The notes beneath the pieces were generated by a model. It was not told the origin of the DNA. It did not search any database and worked only from the letters and a program-made list of their open reading frames with translations. A program made the translations under genes and the position numbers. DNA of 64,000 bases from Alcaligenes sp. SORT26 (lineage in GTDB: Bacteria > Pseudomonadota > Gammaproteobacteria > Burkholderiales > Burkholderiaceae_B). The stretch covers positions 310,001-374,000 of the forward strand of contig NZ_CP070975.1 of the NCBI RefSeq assembly GCF_017377875.1, read 5' to 3'. Positions 8,303 to 16,334 of the stretch are shown here, in pieces; position 1 is the stretch's first letter, and each line of letters begins with the position of its first letter.

Positions 8303-8340
8303 AAACCGGCCCCGGATACTGAGGCATCCGGGGCCGGTTT
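8303..8340 (-). terminator. Terminator-like hairpin after MatC-like gene
   Basis: A perfect 15-bp stem: AAACCGGCCCCGGAT at 8303–8317 with 8326–8340, and an 8-base loop. It lies 24 bases beyond the stop of the minus-strand transporter gene. Only a short T run follows. Confidence 0.65.
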
Positions 8341-8363
8341 ATACGCTGCTCGATCAGGTGCGT

Positions 8364-9725
8364 TTAGAGCACTACAAACAGCAGCCAGACGACGACCGGA
8401 GCAATAACGGTGACAGCAGCGCCGTACAACAGAAGTTGACGGAAGAAGGCATCACGCGAGACACCTTGCGCGTTAGCCAGCACCAATGCGCCATTGGTGG
8501 AGAAAGGGCTGACGTCCACAATGGTGGAGGATACCGCCATGGCTGCAATAAAGCCCACGGGACCCACGCCGCCATCGCCTTGCAAAAAGGGCACAGCCAG
8601 CGGAATCAGCGACCCCAGCACTGCCGTGGAAGACGCAAAGGCGGAGACCACAGCACCGACAAAGAGCAGCAGCAAGGCCGCCATCAAGGGAGAGGTCAAC
8701 TGAGCAACGCTATGACCGACAAAATCAATTGTGCCCATGGATTCCATCACCCCGACATAGGTGCTGACACCCACAATCAGCATGATCTCGGGCCAGGATA
8801 CTTGTCCGAGGGCACGCTTTTGCAGATTGGGAGCCATCAGGGTCAGGATCAGACCAATGGTGATGGACGTAAAGCCAATGTCCTGTTTGAAGAACAAGGT
8901 CAGGACGGCCAGCACGAACAGCCCTATCAAGGTGACAACCCGATACCAGTGCGGAGCTTCGCTGCCGCCATTACCGGCTTCCACCAGGGCATCGGGGCTT
9001 TTCTGGGCGGTTTTGCGTTCTTCGCCGAAGGCTTCGGCTTCTGCATCGCCAAACACTTGTGGGCCGCCTGAACCGTGGGCTACGCGAGCGACCTTGACGT
9101 CCGCGGAGCTTAAATCCACTTTCTGACGCATCAGCTTCAAGCCGCCCATCCAGATGAACAGCAAGATGGACACCGCCAGGTTGATGCTCAGGCTGGCCAT
9201 CATGGTGGCCATTTCATTCAAGGGCAAACCGGCGGCGCTGACCACGCGGTTGGTAATGCCGCCATAAATGCTGATCGGGGAAAAGCCGCCGCCTTGTGCG
9301 CCATGAATCACCAGCAAGCCCATCAACAGGGGGTTGATGCCGTACTGGCGGGCAAAGCCCAAGGCAATGGGAGCAATAATGGCGACAGCGGCCGGGCTGA
9401 CGGCACCGACAGAGGTCAGGGCTGCCGTGATGAAAAACATGATCCAGGGAATAGCGGCAATGCGCCCGCGTACTGCCCGTACGGACATGCTGACCAGCCA
9501 GTTGATAGTGCCGTTGTTCTGGGCCAGGGCGAACAAGTAGGTGATACCGGCCAATGTCAGAAACAGGTCAGCCGGAAAGCCGCCCATGATTTCTTTGGCG
9601 CCCATGCCTGCAACCAGTGTCCCTACTAAAAAAGCGCCTACGAAGGCAATCAGCCCCATATTGATGGGCAGGGCGGTTGCCAGCACAAACATGCCTCCTA
9701 ATACGGCAATGGATAGCCAATGCAT
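8364..9725 (-). CDS. MatC-like dicarboxylate/malonate carrier
   Basis: A 453-residue membrane protein with about eleven helices. The N-terminal part matches the MatC_N dicarboxylate carrier type (ALPINMGLIAFVGAFLVGT, then ADLFLTLAGITYLFALAQNNGT). The C-terminal half resembles SLC13/CitT permeases with SSTAVLGSLIPLAVPF and SSTIVDVSPFSTNGALVLA. A hydrophilic loop of about 45 residues (around 228–272), rich in Glu and Ala, separates the halves. Family members import malonate or C4-dicarboxylates; the substrate here is unknown. A solitary gene, with an inverted repeat in its upstream region that may be a regulator site. Confidence 0.8.
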   Translation of the reverse strand: MHWLSIAVLGGMFVLATALPINMGLIAFVGAFLVGTLVAGMGAKEIMGGFPADLFLTLAGITYLFALAQNNGTINWLVSMSVRAVRGRIAAIPWIMFFITAALTSVGAVSPAAVAIIAPIALGFARQYGINPLLMGLLVIHGAQGGGFSPISIYGGITNRVVSAAGLPLNEMATMMASLSINLAVSILLFIWMGGLKLMRQKVDLSSADVKVARVAHGSGGPQVFGDAEAEAFGEERKTAQKSPDALVEAGNGGSEAPHWYRVVTLIGLFVLAVLTLFFKQDIGFTSITIGLILTLMAPNLQKRALGQVSWPEIMLIVGVSTYVGVMESMGTIDFVGHSVAQLTSPLMAALLLLFVGAVVSAFASSTAVLGSLIPLAVPFLQGDGGVGPVGFIAAMAVSSTIVDVSPFSTNGALVLANAQGVSRDAFFRQLLLYGAAVTVIAPVVVWLLFVVL

Positions 9726-9818
9726 ATGTCTCGTCTCCTTGTAGTTGAACCTTTTGCAGGTTTCTGGAGACGACCATATCAGCGGCGGGATAGGGCTATC
9801 AATAAAGCTTATGGCTGA

Positions 9819-9841
9819 ATGATTACGCTAAACGTAATGAT
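9819..9841. promoter_or_regulatory. Inverted repeat upstream of MatC-like gene
   Basis: ATTACG at 9822–9827 and CGTAAT at 9833–9838 form a dyad with 5-base spacing, about 95 bases upstream of the transporter ATG. The TTACG-N5-CGTAA form fits the T-N11-A pattern of LysR-type operators. No cognate regulator is adjacent. Confidence 0.35.
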
Positions 9842-9883
9842 CAGTCAGGCACGGTATGGTTGAGTTTTCAACTAGCACGCTCT

Positions 9884-10366
9884 TCATGGCTGGTTCAACT
9901 CCGCGATCAGTTCACTGCTATGAATCGTGCGCCCGAAGTGGTGCTTCCATAGCTTGATGCCCAACGCGCCGGAGCGATCCAGAGACGAGCCCACGGTCAG
10001 GTCCGTAATCAAGGTGGGGTGTAGCCCTGCATCAAACAAGGCAAATCCTGCAGCCAGCACGCAGGTGTCAGTTTGAATGCCGCAGACCAGAATGCGATCG
10101 GCCTGGCATTGCTGCAGATACTCCATCGCAGCCGGGCTGGGCGCGTAGCCGTGTTTGATGAAGATTTGTTTGGCGTTCACCAGACAGCGATCGCTGCGCG
10201 GCGGGCTCCAGCCTAGTTGGCTGGAAAAGGGCGTTTGAGACTCATCGTGCAGTTCGATCAGGGCCGCGCAGGGCAGGCGGGTGCTCAAGGCGTTAATGCC
10301 TTCAATCAGCCACTGGGGCGGTGAAAAGCAGCTTTGCACATCGACAACTAGCAGGATCTGTCGCAT
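9884..10366 (-). CDS. Isochorismatase-family cysteine hydrolase
   Basis: A 160-residue single-domain hydrolase with an intact catalytic triad of the isochorismatase-like fold: Asp9 in LLVVDVQ, Lys71 in IFIKHGYA and Cys102 in CGIQTDTCVLA. Related enzymes cleave amides (nicotinamidase, carbamoylsarcosine hydrolase types); the substrate is not evident. I chose the ATG at 10366 since it puts the first strand right at the N-terminus; an in-frame GTG at 10387 adds seven residues. It lies about 100 bases downstream of the YeeE gene on the same strand. It contrasts with the second family member at 57344, which lacks all three residues. Confidence 0.82.
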   Translation of the reverse strand: MRQILLVVDVQSCFSPPQWLIEGINALSTRLPCAALIELHDESQTPFSSQLGWSPPRSDRCLVNAKQIFIKHGYAPSPAAMEYLQQCQADRILVCGIQTDTCVLAAGFALFDAGLHPTLITDLTVGSSLDRSGALGIKLWKHHFGRTIHSSELIAELNQP

Positions 10367-10462
10367 CGCGAGGGTCTCGATAAGCACGTCTCAGGACTGC
10401 CGAACAGAGCTTGTTTGAGCAGCCTGATGAGTGAAAATTCAAGCCCTTATTGAAACACGGAG

Positions 10463-11470
10463 TCAGGCTGTTGGGCGGGTCCAGGTCAGACGGGAGCCGA
10501 CGATAATACCCAGCACCGCCAGCAAGGAGGTCGCCGAGAGTGTAGACAAACCGCTTAAGCCCTGGCCTATGGTGCAGCCCAGAGCCAGCACGCCGCCCAC
10601 TCCCATCAAGATTCCACCTGCGATAGAACGCAGCATCTGGCGGGGAGATTCAAAGCCTTCCAGCTTCCAGCGACGGCGCAGCAGAGCGCTGAGCAAAGAA
10701 CCCAGTAACACACCAGCCACAATCAGGATGGTGAAACGGGGGCTCATGCCAGTGGAGATCATGGCGTATTGAATGCTTTCGCCAATGGGCGCGACAAAGC
10801 TGAGGGAACTGACGGGCAAAGGCTCGAAAGGATCATCGCCCAGCCAGCCGGTGGTCAGCCAGCCCGCCACAATCAGCAGTCCTACAAATGCTCCGGCCAA
10901 CAGATCATTCAGGCGCTGGCCGTCCTGTCGGCGCAGCAAGGCAAAAGCGATCAAGGCGGCCACGATCACGGCAATGACGATAGAACGGACAGTGCCTGCA
11001 GCCAGCGTGACGGCGGGTACAGTCACGCTGCTGGCTTGGGCGATGCTCATGCGCAGCGGGGCCAGCAGGCCCGTCAAGGTGATATAGGCTGCAATCCCCA
11101 AGCAAAGCAGGACGACAAAGGAGCGCAAATTGCCTTGCCCCAACAAGACCAGGGCGCGTGCGCCGCAGCCGTTTGCCAGGGTCATGCCTGCCCCAAACAG
11201 CACACCGCCCACAGGCACCCATAGCCAGGAAAAGGTGGGGTTCAGGTACAGGACTTGATCCAGGCTGATCAGGCCATAGCCTGCCGCCAGTTGTGTCCCG
11301 GCCAAGGCCACGGCCAGCGCCAGGGCAAAACCCTGGAGCTTGTAGCCGCTGCGCCCGGACCAGCGCTCGGTCAAACCACGATAAAAGCAAAAACCACTGA
11401 GCTGGCCGCAGATGCCAAAGAGCAGGCCAATGGCCAAGCTGACCCACAGTACAAGTTCTGTATTCATCAT
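10463..11470 (-). CDS. YeeE/YedE-family sulfur (thiosulfate) permease
   Basis: A 335-residue inner-membrane protein with about ten helices and the YeeE/YedE pattern of paired half-repeats, each with a conserved cysteine loop. Visible elements are CGQLSGFCFYRG (Cys21, Cys28), LANGCGARALVLLGQGN near residue 100, and LALGCTIGQGLSGLS near residue 300. Characterised YeeE (TsuA) imports thiosulfate by relaying it along such cysteines. It follows the FccB-like gene with a 33-base gap on the same strand, in a region devoted to sulfur oxidation, which supports transport of thiosulfate or another sulfur anion. Substrate is inferred from family and neighbours. Confidence 0.85.
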   Translation of the reverse strand: MMNTELVLWVSLAIGLLFGICGQLSGFCFYRGLTERWSGRSGYKLQGFALALAVALAGTQLAAGYGLISLDQVLYLNPTFSWLWVPVGGVLFGAGMTLANGCGARALVLLGQGNLRSFVVLLCLGIAAYITLTGLLAPLRMSIAQASSVTVPAVTLAAGTVRSIVIAVIVAALIAFALLRRQDGQRLNDLLAGAFVGLLIVAGWLTTGWLGDDPFEPLPVSSLSFVAPIGESIQYAMISTGMSPRFTILIVAGVLLGSLLSALLRRRWKLEGFESPRQMLRSIAGGILMGVGGVLALGCTIGQGLSGLSTLSATSLLAVLGIIVGSRLTWTRPTA

Positions 11471-11503
11471 GTGCGCTGGATGTTAGGACCGGGTTATGAA
11501 CAC

Positions 11504-12799
11504 TTAGCCTTTGGTGCCCCAGATGTCGCGGCTGATCGCGGCATACCAGGCTTCGCCGTACTGGGCTTCCTGCTTGCGGAAGGCCGGGCTGGCTTCTTTG
11601 GGGCTGACCCCGCCGGATGCTTCTGCCAGCTTGTCGTCTGCAAAGGCATACAAATGCCCAACAGAAATCCCGTAGTCGGGGGCGATCAGACTGTAGCAGG
11701 TATTGCTCAAGGTGGCTTGTGGCGAGGGCTTGCCGCTGAGCGCATTGATAATGGACGCTGCGGCCAGCTTGGCCTGCGTGTTGGCCGAGAAACCCGACTT
11801 GGGCATGGGCGAGGCAATCGTGGCATCGCCCACCACGTAGATGTCCTTGACCTGCTCGGACTCGAAGGTGTGCGGGTCAATAGGCACCCAGCCGCTGGCG
11901 TTGGTGACACCTGCCTGTTCGGCAATCGCCCCGGCTTTTTGTGGCGGGATCACGTTCAGTACATCGGCCTTGTGGATTTCGCCAAACTCGGTTTCCACGC
12001 TCAGTTTGGCCGCATCCACGCGGGTGACTTTGCCGTCTTTGGAGAAGGGCACCCATTCGATCATGTCGCCATAGACTTGCTTCCAGCCGTCCTGGAACAG
12101 GCCTTGTTTGGAGAAGTTGTCCTTGGCATCCAGAATCAGAATCTTGGATTTGGGTTTGTTTTGCTTGAAGTAGTGGGCCACCATGCTGGCGCGCTCGTAG
12201 GGGCCGGGCGGGCAGCGGAAGGGGTTTTCAGGAGCCACCATAATGAAGGTGCCGCCATTGGGCATGGCGTCCAACTGGCTTTTCAACAAGCGGGTTTGGT
12301 CGCCCGCTTTCCAGGCATGCGGAGCCAGAAAGGAAGCCGCTTCGTCGTAGCCTTCCAGTGTGTTCCAACGAAAATCAATACCGGGCGAGAGCAGCAGCTT
12401 GTCGTAAGACAGTTTCTGGCCCTTGGCCAAAGTCAGGGTTTTGGCCTGGGAATCAACAGCGGTGGCCAGATCGTGAATCACATCAATACCGGCTGCGCGC
12501 AAATCATCAAAACCGTGGCCTTGCTGCTCAAAGCGGCGCAAACCAGCCAGATACAAATTGGTGAAGGGGCAGGTGTAGAAAGTGGTGGCCGGTTCGATCA
12601 AAGTCACTTTCAGGGACGGATCGCCACGCTTCAGATAGCGAGCGGCGGTGGCGCCACCAAAGCCGCCACCGACCACAATCACATGGGCAGAACTGCTGCG
12701 TGCATAGACGGGCAGGGTGCTCAAGGCCAAACCGGCGACACCGGTTTTACCGACACGGCTCAGCCATTGGCGACGGGAGGAGTTTAAGGGTGTGCTCAT
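11504..12799 (-). CDS. fccB: Flavocytochrome c sulfide dehydrogenase, flavoprotein subunit
   Basis: A 431-residue FAD protein of the FccB/SoxF type that oxidises sulfide in the periplasm. The N-terminus has a Tat-like twin arginine (SSRRQWLS, Arg9–Arg10) and hydrophobic stretch. The FAD motif GGGFGG is at 44–49. The redox-active disulfide is complete: Cys196 in FRCPPGPYER and Cys368 in NTCYS, the positions used by Allochromatium FccB. The late IYVVGDATI segment binds the FAD ribityl part. It starts 2 bases after the stop of the monohaem cytochrome gene, giving an FccA–FccB pair, and is followed by the YeeE permease. The product may be polysulfide or elemental sulfur. Confidence 0.9.
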   Translation of the reverse strand: MSTPLNSSRRQWLSRVGKTGVAGLALSTLPVYARSSSAHVIVVGGGFGGATAARYLKRGDPSLKVTLIEPATTFYTCPFTNLYLAGLRRFEQQGHGFDDLRAAGIDVIHDLATAVDSQAKTLTLAKGQKLSYDKLLLSPGIDFRWNTLEGYDEAASFLAPHAWKAGDQTRLLKSQLDAMPNGGTFIMVAPENPFRCPPGPYERASMVAHYFKQNKPKSKILILDAKDNFSKQGLFQDGWKQVYGDMIEWVPFSKDGKVTRVDAAKLSVETEFGEIHKADVLNVIPPQKAGAIAEQAGVTNASGWVPIDPHTFESEQVKDIYVVGDATIASPMPKSGFSANTQAKLAAASIINALSGKPSPQATLSNTCYSLIAPDYGISVGHLYAFADDKLAEASGGVSPKEASPAFRKQEAQYGEAWYAAISRDIWGTKG

Positions 12800-12801
12800 T
12801 C

Positions 12802-13158
12802 TTAACGTCCTTCCGCAGCGCTGCGAGGGGTGGAGGAAACTTCAGAGAAATAACGGGCCAGGGCTTCCAGATCCGCGTCCTGGTAGCCTTTGACCAGGCG
12901 ATTCATGATGGTGGTGCCAGCCGGTGGCTTGTCGGAGGCAAAAGCACGCAGTTGTTCCAGCAAGGTGGCTTCAGGGCGGCCAGCCAGGGAGGGGATCAGG
13001 GTCGTGGAACGCCCATCGGGGCCGTGACAGTTCGCACAGGAGCTGGCCACCGTTTTGATATCCAGTGTGCTGGAACTGGCCCAGACCGGGGCAGCGGCAC
13101 TGCTGGCCGCCAACAGGGCAGGGGCAATAAGGAGACGACCTACCAGAGAGAGGGACAT
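12802..13158 (-). CDS. fccA: Monohaem cytochrome c, FccA-like subunit
   Basis: A 118-residue exported c-type cytochrome. The signal peptide (MSLSLVGRLLIAPALLAAS, cleavage near VWA–SS) is followed by one haem site CANCH at 41–45, and a Met that could be the sixth ligand lies in TTIMNRLVKGY. The sequence is of the cytochrome c-553/c4-half type. I chose the ATG at 13158, which has AAGAAG at suitable spacing; ATG 13164 or TTG 13176 are possible. It is immediately upstream of the FccB-like gene, so it probably accepts its electrons. The naming as FccA/SoxE rests on this neighbourhood. Confidence 0.82.
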   Translation of the reverse strand: MSLSLVGRLLIAPALLAASSAAAPVWASSSTLDIKTVASSCANCHGPDGRSTTLIPSLAGRPEATLLEQLRAFASDKPPAGTTIMNRLVKGYQDADLEALARYFSEVSSTPRSAAEGR

Positions 13159-13261
13159 GGGCATTCTTCTTGTCAATGTGCATCGTTGTAGGAAAGGACG
13201 CCAAGCGTAGCATTCCCCTTAAGCCCCCCCTGTATGACTATATAGAACGCTGTTATGAACT

Positions 13262-13282
13262 CAGCGCCCGGGGTGGGCGCTG
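13262..13282. terminator. Hairpin between soxZ and the fcc genes
   Basis: CAGCGCCC at 13262–13269 pairs with GGGCGCTG at 13275–13282 around a 5-base loop, 40 bases past the soxZ stop. No T run follows on the minus strand. It may attenuate read-through into fccAB or stabilise the soxYZ message. Confidence 0.45.
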
Positions 13283-13321
13283 AAGAGGGGGGGAATGGGC
13301 GATGATGGCAGGCGGCGTGAA

Positions 13322-13648
13322 TCAGCCGCTGATCGTCAGCTCCGTCTGGCCTTGGATGACGCTGCCCTGATCGTCTGTCCAGCTCATTTCCAGAGCCCCG
13401 GATTGCCGCGCGACAAAGGTGAATTCGATGTAGGGGTTTTGGGAAATCGCGGTTTCCGGCTGCCAGTTGAACAAGGGCTCACCGTTAAAAGTCGCCTTGA
13501 ATTCGTTGATGATGTTGCGCGGTACAGCCTGGCCTTCTTTATTCAAGCGCAGGCCGCTTTCCATGCGGTGCTCGATCAGGGCGCGTACGCGCACAATATC
13601 GCCTGCTTTGGGTTTGGCATTGCTGATCCAGATACGTGGTTTGCTCAT
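13322..13648 (-). CDS. soxZ: SoxZ, sulfur-carrier complex subunit
   Basis: A 108-residue cytoplasm-made protein, co-exported with SoxY, with the SoxZ immunoglobulin-like pattern: MSKPRIWISNAKPKAGDIVRV, IEHRMESGLR, PRNIINEFKATFNGEPLF, and a C-terminal strand ending TELTISG. SoxYZ is the heterodimer that carries sulfur intermediates on the SoxY C-terminal cysteine in the periplasm. It lies 13 bases after soxY. No soxAX, soxB or soxCD gene is present in the 64 kb, so the carrier may here serve the FCSD flavoproteins instead. Confidence 0.93.
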   Translation of the reverse strand: MSKPRIWISNAKPKAGDIVRVRALIEHRMESGLRLNKEGQAVPRNIINEFKATFNGEPLFNWQPETAISQNPYIEFTFVARQSGALEMSWTDDQGSVIQGQTELTISG

Positions 13649-13661
13649 GAGTGCCCCTTGT

Positions 13662-14165
13662 TTACATGCCGCAGCCGCCAGCGGTCACGGTAATGTGATG
13701 CTGGGCGCTCAGGACGCGGCCATCGCTCAAGCGAGCCAGGGCGCGGATGGTTTGGGTTTCGATCAGACGCAGGCGTACGGCGACTTCTGTGGTGCCTGCC
13801 AGCGCGGTGAAGCTGAAGCGGCAAGCCAGTGGGTGCGGGTTGCCCTGGGCCAGAATGATCAGCTCCTGGCAATACACATCGTCGCTTAGCGGGGTATCCA
13901 GTACTACTTTCACCGGCACGGCAGCTGGGTTGTCGCCCAATGCGGGCATATCCAGTTTCAGGCCTTTGTCTTGTGGTGTGGCTCCTTTCAGGAACTCGTC
14001 CACAATGGCCTGCACCTGCGCCGCGGTGGCCGGTTTCAGAAGCTGGTCAAAGGCCACTTGCGCATGCAGATTGATGGGTAGCCAAGCGGCACCCAGTCCC
14101 GCTGCACTGCCCAGCAAAAGCTGGCGGCGGCGGACAAAGCGAGAGGGAAGTTTAGAGGAAGTCAT
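13662..14165 (-). CDS. soxY: SoxY, covalent sulfur-carrier subunit
   Basis: A 167-residue protein with a Tat-type leader (SRFVRRRQLLLGSAAGLGAAWL) and the SoxY swinging-arm terminus GGCGM. Cys165 is the expected sulfur-carrying residue; the family usually ends GGCGG(Y), so the final Met is a small departure. The ATG at 14165 is preferred because it opens a good signal peptide; it lies inside the last 14 bases of the upstream FCSD gene, so translation is coupled. A longer frame to 14276 would overlap that gene heavily. Partner of SoxZ, which follows. Confidence 0.92.
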   Translation of the reverse strand: MTSSKLPSRFVRRRQLLLGSAAGLGAAWLPINLHAQVAFDQLLKPATAAQVQAIVDEFLKGATPQDKGLKLDMPALGDNPAAVPVKVVLDTPLSDDVYCQELIILAQGNPHPLACRFSFTALAGTTEVAVRLRLIETQTIRALARLSDGRVLSAQHHITVTAGGCGM

Positions 14166-15480
14166 TGAAACGGCTCTGGATCCACTGAAAGTCTTCTTGA
14201 ACAAGGTCGGGGGTGCGTACATCCATATCAATCTGCGTTTGCAGAACTTTGCCGCTTGCATCCAGCTCGTATTCAAACTTGACCGAGATTTCTTCTTGCG
14301 GATCCCCGTTGACCATCATGTAGCACAGGTTGTCGGGCAGCACGGGCACTACTTCCTTGCCCGCGATGCGTTCGGCCAGATTCTGGGAAACAATCTTGGC
14401 AACGGCGTGCGCCACGTGGGCGCTCTTGGGGTAGTGGCCGAACTGGTCGGAAATAAAGCCCATGGAGTCCCCCACCACATAGACATTGTCGTCGTCGCGG
14501 GCGGTGAACAGACGCGGGTCAATATTGGCCCAGCCGGTCGGTTTGCCGTCGGGGCCGGTGCCGACCAAACCAGCATTCCAGACCATATCGGCTGCTTGAT
14601 GGGGCGGCATCAGCACGGCGTCGTCAAAATCAAAGTCGCCTGCTGTGGTCTTGATGTGTTTCTTGAATGGATCAACTTCGCGTACACGGGCATTGGGCAC
14701 GTGGGTGATGATGTCCGGGTACAGCTCCTGGAAGGCGGCCCGGTAGCCTTCGCCAATGGGGGCGATGGTGGGCTTGGGATCCAGAATAATAATCTTGCCT
14801 GGAATCTTGTTGGACTTGATATGCCAGGCCATCAGACAGGCGCGCTCATAGGGCGAGGGCGGGCAACGATGAGGCGGTGGCGGCAGTGTCATGACAATCG
14901 TGCCGCCCTTGAAGGCTTTGAGCTTGTTCTTCAGAGCGAACATCTCGGCATTCGGGATGTAGGCATTGGGGAAGTGCTGGCGGGTGTATTCAGCCGCGTA
15001 CGTGTCATTCCCGAACCAGGCGTCGTAGGCGTTACGTATGCCGCCTGACAGGATCAGGTAGTCGTAGCTCAAGGCGCCCTGGGTTGTGCGTACGGTTTTC
15101 TTGTCTCGCTCGATGGCCGTGACTTCGGCATGCACCAGGTTGTACCCATACTTGATGGCGGGCGCCAGCATGTCGTGGTTCAGGAAATCAGTGTTGACGA
15201 TATCAATCAGCCACTTGTTGCTCATGGGCCCGGACCAGAACGTGGGATTGCGCTCAATCAGGACCACTTGTGCTTGCGGGACCAGCTTGGACAGATATTT
15301 GGCAGCGGTCATCCCGCCCCAGCCGCCACCGCAAATCACAATGCGCGGCCCCTTGGTGTGGGGCGGCAGGATCTGGCTGGTATTGGTGATGATGGCAGGG
15401 GCAGAAAGGCTGGCGGAGGGGAGAACCAGGGTTCCCAGTGCGGCGGCTGGCGTGGCCAGCATGAAGCTTCTACGATTCAT
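14152..15480 (-). CDS. Second FCSD-type flavoprotein, first gene of the soxYZ operon
   Basis: A 442-residue FAD protein of the same family as the FccB-like protein at 11504 but clearly diverged. The Tat-like start is MNRRSFMLATPAA. The FAD motif GGGWGG is at 51–56. Cys206 (HRCPPSPYER) and Cys386 (NLCYMMV) match the redox disulfide, and YVVGDSMGFIS closes the FAD site. The ATG at 15480 begins the signal peptide; the longer frame to 15606 adds an unlikely segment. It overlaps soxY, so this flavoprotein and SoxYZ are made together, suggesting that it delivers or removes sulfur or electrons on SoxYZ. The label SoxF would fit, but the cytochrome partner is not adjacent. Confidence 0.87.
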   Translation of the reverse strand: MNRRSFMLATPAAALGTLVLPSASLSAPAIITNTSQILPPHTKGPRIVICGGGWGGMTAAKYLSKLVPQAQVVLIERNPTFWSGPMSNKWLIDIVNTDFLNHDMLAPAIKYGYNLVHAEVTAIERDKKTVRTTQGALSYDYLILSGGIRNAYDAWFGNDTYAAEYTRQHFPNAYIPNAEMFALKNKLKAFKGGTIVMTLPPPPHRCPPSPYERACLMAWHIKSNKIPGKIIILDPKPTIAPIGEGYRAAFQELYPDIITHVPNARVREVDPFKKHIKTTAGDFDFDDAVLMPPHQAADMVWNAGLVGTGPDGKPTGWANIDPRLFTARDDDNVYVVGDSMGFISDQFGHYPKSAHVAHAVAKIVSQNLAERIAGKEVVPVLPDNLCYMMVNGDPQEEISVKFEYELDASGKVLQTQIDMDVRTPDLVQEDFQWIQSRFNDFL

Positions 15481-15876
15481 TTTTATGCTCCTCGTGATCA
15501 TGACATGACACACGTCAATCAGGATTAGTAGCCCGCTTAGTGCGAGCCAGTATAGCCAAGAGTGCTTGAACTGCGTGGGGATTTTTATATTCGACTGGGG
15601 GTTCAAGAGTAGCGCGGGGCGCCAGTGCGGGCTGCCCGCTGAAGGGAACGTGAGCTAGCCAGGAAGTGAACCAGAACCGAGATCCTTGTATGCAGGTGCA
15701 AAGGTCTTGATGGTGCGATGAAAAGCGGAAAAAGGCCCCGAAGTGGTTCAGGAAACAACAGAAATGCCTTATTTTCGGGATTAAAAAGTAACGAAGCTAT
15801 CTTTGTAGGCCTAATCAGAGGATAGTGCTGAAAGGGGAAATTATTTCCCTGATTATTATTACATTTAGGACTTATT
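15481..15876. other. Intergenic region between the sox operon and the cold-shock gene
   Basis: About 395 bases with no supported gene. It should hold the promoters for the minus-strand sox operon and the plus-strand cold-shock gene. The stretch before 15876 is AT-rich and probably forms the cold-shock mRNA leader. An open frame at 15603–15956 is antisense to the cold-shock start and is not credible. Confidence 0.55.
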
Positions 15877-16086
15877 TTGAAGACAGAAATTGGTATTGTG
15901 AAGTGGTTCAACAGCGAAAAAGGCTTCGGATTCATCGTGCCGGAGAACGGCGGCAAGGATCTCTTCGCACACCACAGTGAAATTCAGGGAACCGGGTTCA
16001 AAACTCTGGAAGAGAACCAACGCGTTTCCTTCGTGGAAGGTGCGGGTCAAAAAGGCCCATGCGCAACCAAGATTCAAATTCTTTGA
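15877..16086 (+). CDS. Cold-shock-domain protein (CspA family), TTG start
   Basis: A 69-residue OB-fold RNA chaperone. Both RNA-binding motifs are present: KGFGFIV (RNP1) at about 15–21 and DLFAHHSEI, a variant of the usual DVFVHFSAI (RNP2), at about 28–36. The lead [10 protein letters not shown] is diagnostic. There is no in-frame ATG before the domain. The TTG at 15877 is supported by TTAGGA 6 bases upstream and by giving the normal family length. A rho-independent terminator follows. It probably melts mRNA secondary structure in cold or stationary phase; the Asp-Leu-Phe-Ala-His-His variation is slightly unusual. Confidence 0.92.
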   Translation: MKTEIGIVKWFNSEKGFGFIVPENGGKDLFAHHSEIQGTGFKTLEENQRVSFVEGAGQKGPCATKIQIL

Positions 16087-16130
16087 TGATTGGCTTGCCT
16101 GATTAGGCAAGCGCAGCGTCAAACTGAAAA

Positions 16131-16163
16131 GGCCGGACCCTTTATGGGATCTGGCCTTTTTTT
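16131..16163 (+). terminator. Terminator of the cold-shock gene
   Basis: GGCC-GA-CCC at 16131–16140 pairs with GGG-TC-GGCC at 16146–16156, followed by eight T residues. A weaker hairpin (GCTTGCC with GGCAAGC, 16093–16112) precedes it. Confidence 0.85.
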
Positions 16164-16246
16164 ATGGCTTCTTCAGCGTGAAGACGCCTAGATCTGACAG
16201 GGGGCAGGTTACGCAGCGCTGAGGTGTTTCGTCTTTAGACTGATTG

Positions 16247-16295
16247 GCAATCCGCAATCCGCAATCCGCAATCCGCAATCCGCAATCCGCAATCA
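16247..16295. repeat. Heptanucleotide tandem repeat (GCAATCC)6 plus one variant unit
   Basis: Six exact GCAATCC units and a seventh ending in A lie 40 bases downstream of the histidine kinase stop, between the converging kinase and cold-shock genes. A second, unrelated heptamer array is at 30776. Confidence 0.9.
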
Positions 16296-16334
16296 GTGCA
16301 CTGTGTACAAGGCACTGTGCTGACGGTGGGGTAA

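Noticed and set aside
11255-12787. Open frame of 510 codons on the plus strand
   Set aside because: It is antisense to the fccB-like and YeeE genes, which have clear motifs; the composition is that of a GC-rich shadow frame.
13747-15048. Open frame of 433 codons on the plus strand
   Set aside because: Antisense to soxY and the second FCSD gene, both well supported by motifs.
16247-16295. Possible CRISPR-like repeat
   Set aside because: Units are 7 bases and directly contiguous with no spacers; a simple tandem repeat.
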